DNA of 6,709 nt from Ruminococcus flavefaciens (GTDB taxonomy: Bacteria; Bacillota_A; Clostridia; Oscillospirales; Ruminococcaceae), in contig SFFP01000104.1 of assembly GCA_004556875.1 (NCBI GenBank), forward strand, positions 1-6,709. Reading direction: 5' to 3'. The notes below the pieces were generated by a model, which did no database searches, had not been told where the DNA came from, and worked only from the letters and a program-made list of their open reading frames with translations. Shown piece after piece: positions 5,865-6,709 of this stretch. The translations under genes and the position numbers were made by a program. Within the stretch, counting starts at the first letter, position 1; the number at the start of each line of letters is the position of its first letter.

Positions 5865-6201
5865 AGTTATACTTATGAAATGCCCTGAGGCTCGCCGTAT
5901 ATACGGTGTAAGAGTTGAGGAATGGGAAGGCGACTGGTACAGGACATGGGCTTTCCCTATAGACGAGAAAAGAGCCTCTCATGAAGGCTTTGACAAAGTC
6001 AGGATAAAGGGAAATCTTTTCCCTGCTGACGAATACAACGGCTGTCCGTACTGCAAGTCTGTAAGATTTGTTCAGTGTGAGAGGTGCGGAAAGCTGAGCT
6101 GCTGGAACAACGAGGAGCGCATAACCTGCGGCTGGTGCGGTCTTACGGGAGATGTCACTGCTACAGAGGAAGAGCTTAATGTCAAGGGCGGCGGTTATTG
6201 A
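5854..6201 (+). CDS. Small cysteine-rich protein resembling the TerY-C metal-binding domain
   Basis: A 115-aa soluble protein. The first 60 residues (YGVRVEEWEGDWYRTWAFPIDEKRA...EGFDK region, 17-48) have no cysteine cluster. The C-terminal part carries CPYC (64-67), CERCGKLSC (75, 78, 83) and CGWC (92-95): seven cysteines enough for one or two zinc sites. From memory this layout, including the WAF...EGFDK stretch and YxGCPYC, resembles the TerY-C metal-binding domain found at the end of TerY-like von Willebrand A proteins in tellurite/stress clusters; here it stands alone with no VWA domain. Function is not known. ATG 5854 overlaps the regulator's last four codons and is preceded by GGCGGAGG with only 3 bases between GGAGG and ATG, suggesting translational coupling; ATG 5875 is a weaker alternative. 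The Mn-type exporter follows 27 bases later, consistent with a metal-related role, which is inference. Confidence 0.75.
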   Translation: MKAEVILMKCPEARRIYGVRVEEWEGDWYRTWAFPIDEKRASHEGFDKVRIKGNLFPADEYNGCPYCKSVRFVQCERCGKLSCWNNEERITCGWCGLTGDVTATEEELNVKGGGY

Positions 6202-6228
6202 TATTATCTTACAAGGAGCAATATTTAA

Positions 6229-6709
6229 ATGAACAGAGATAAAGTCATAGTAAAAACCAGTATCATCGGTATACTTGCAAACGTTTTTCTTGCTTCATTC
6301 AAGGCTATCGTTGGAATTTTAAGCTCGTCCATTGCTATCGTGCTTGACGCTGTAAACAACCTGAGCGATGCAATGTCATCGGTGATAACCATTATCGGAA
6401 CAAAGCTTGCAGGAAAGCGCCCCGATAAAAATCACCCATACGGCTACGGAAGGATAGAAAACCTCAGCACAGTGCTTATCTCGGTCATTGTACTGTATGC
6501 AGGTATCACTTCGCTGGTTGAGTCGATAAAAAAGATAATCCGCCCGTCAGTGCCCGATTATTCAGCGGCGGCTCTTATAATAGTAGCGGCGGCAGTGATC
6601 GTCAAGATATTCCTCGGATTGTACGTGAAAAAGACAGGTGAAAAGGTAAAGTCCGATTCGCTTATAGCTTCGGGAAGCGATGCACTGCTTGATTCAGTTA
6701 TTTCCGCTT
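6229..6709 (+). CDS. Cation diffusion facilitator transporter, probable Mn2+ efflux type (truncated at right edge)
   Basis: The first 160 codons of a membrane transporter continuing past the window. Hydrophobic helices fit about residues 10-32, 33-60, 79-98 and 112-132, and the fifth begins around 143. The conserved family block LDAVNNLSDAMSS lies at 39-51 and HPYGYGRIE at 69-77. CDF proteins export divalent cations by proton antiport as dimers. The transport site in helix 2 reads N43-x3-D47 and in helix 5 D151-x3-D155. Zn2+-exporting members usually have HxxxD in helix 5, whereas the Mn2+ exporters such as pneumococcal MntE have an Asn/Asp/Asp/Asp site, so Mn2+ is the likeliest substrate. 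AAGGAG (6213-6218) lies 10 bases before ATG 6229. The gene follows the zinc-ribbon gene by 27 bases and has no visible promoter of its own. The C-terminal cytoplasmic domain is outside the window. Confidence 0.9.
   Translation, partial: MNRDKVIVKTSIIGILANVFLASFKAIVGILSSSIAIVLDAVNNLSDAMSSVITIIGTKLAGKRPDKNHPYGYGRIENLSTVLISVIVLYAGITSLVESIKKIIRPSVPDYSAAALIIVAAAVIVKIFLGLYVKKTGEKVKSDSLIASGSDALLDSVISA

Noticed and set aside
1..6709. CRISPR array, insertion sequence, tRNA or rRNA
   Set aside because: No regularly spaced repeats, transposase-like frame, terminal inverted repeats, or tRNA/rRNA sequence was recognised on either strand.

Overview
The window looks like a chromosomal stretch from a gut or rumen Clostridia bacterium, most likely Ruminococcus or a close relative. 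The reasons are a secreted protein with a two-repeat dockerin of the DASxxLxxYA type seen in ruminococcal cellulosome-like systems, strong GGAGG-type ribosome binding sites, AT-rich intergenic DNA with sigma-A-type promoters, and the kinds of protein present. The genus is an inference; no rRNA or other phylogenetic marker is present.

Left half, minus strand: an ABC-F ATPase of the YdiF/Uup type (start 3008) is followed after 14 bases by a secreted SGNH hydrolase with an N-terminal dockerin (start 1068). The two probably form an operon driven by an extended -10 promoter at 3086-3115. Downstream of the hydrolase, at the left edge, there is a near-consensus minus-strand promoter (53-81) and a GGAGG ribosome binding site (9-13). 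They imply another minus-strand gene starting just outside the window.

Middle, 3009-3632: this 624-base stretch has no protein gene but is not empty. It holds the ABC-F promoter, a candidate minus-strand structured RNA of about 220 nt (own promoter 3442-3469, perfect 11-bp terminator hairpin 3213-3240, several internal stems), and the plus-strand promoter (3533-3561) of the rightward genes. I see nothing notable in about 3116-3212.

Right half, plus strand: a 743-aa multidomain regulator (LacI-type sugar-binding domain, GAF-like region, degenerate GGDEF domain, C-terminal AraC-type DNA-binding domain) overlaps by 11 bases a 115-aa cysteine-rich protein resembling the TerY-C metal-binding domain. 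After 27 bases comes a cation diffusion facilitator (truncated by the window edge) whose NxxxD/DxxxD metal-site motifs fit the Mn2+-exporting branch. The tight packing suggests one transcript.

The points most worth a second look are the unidentified structured RNA, the four-part regulator with a catalytically dead cyclase-like domain, and the linkage of a putative zinc-binding protein to a Mn-type exporter.
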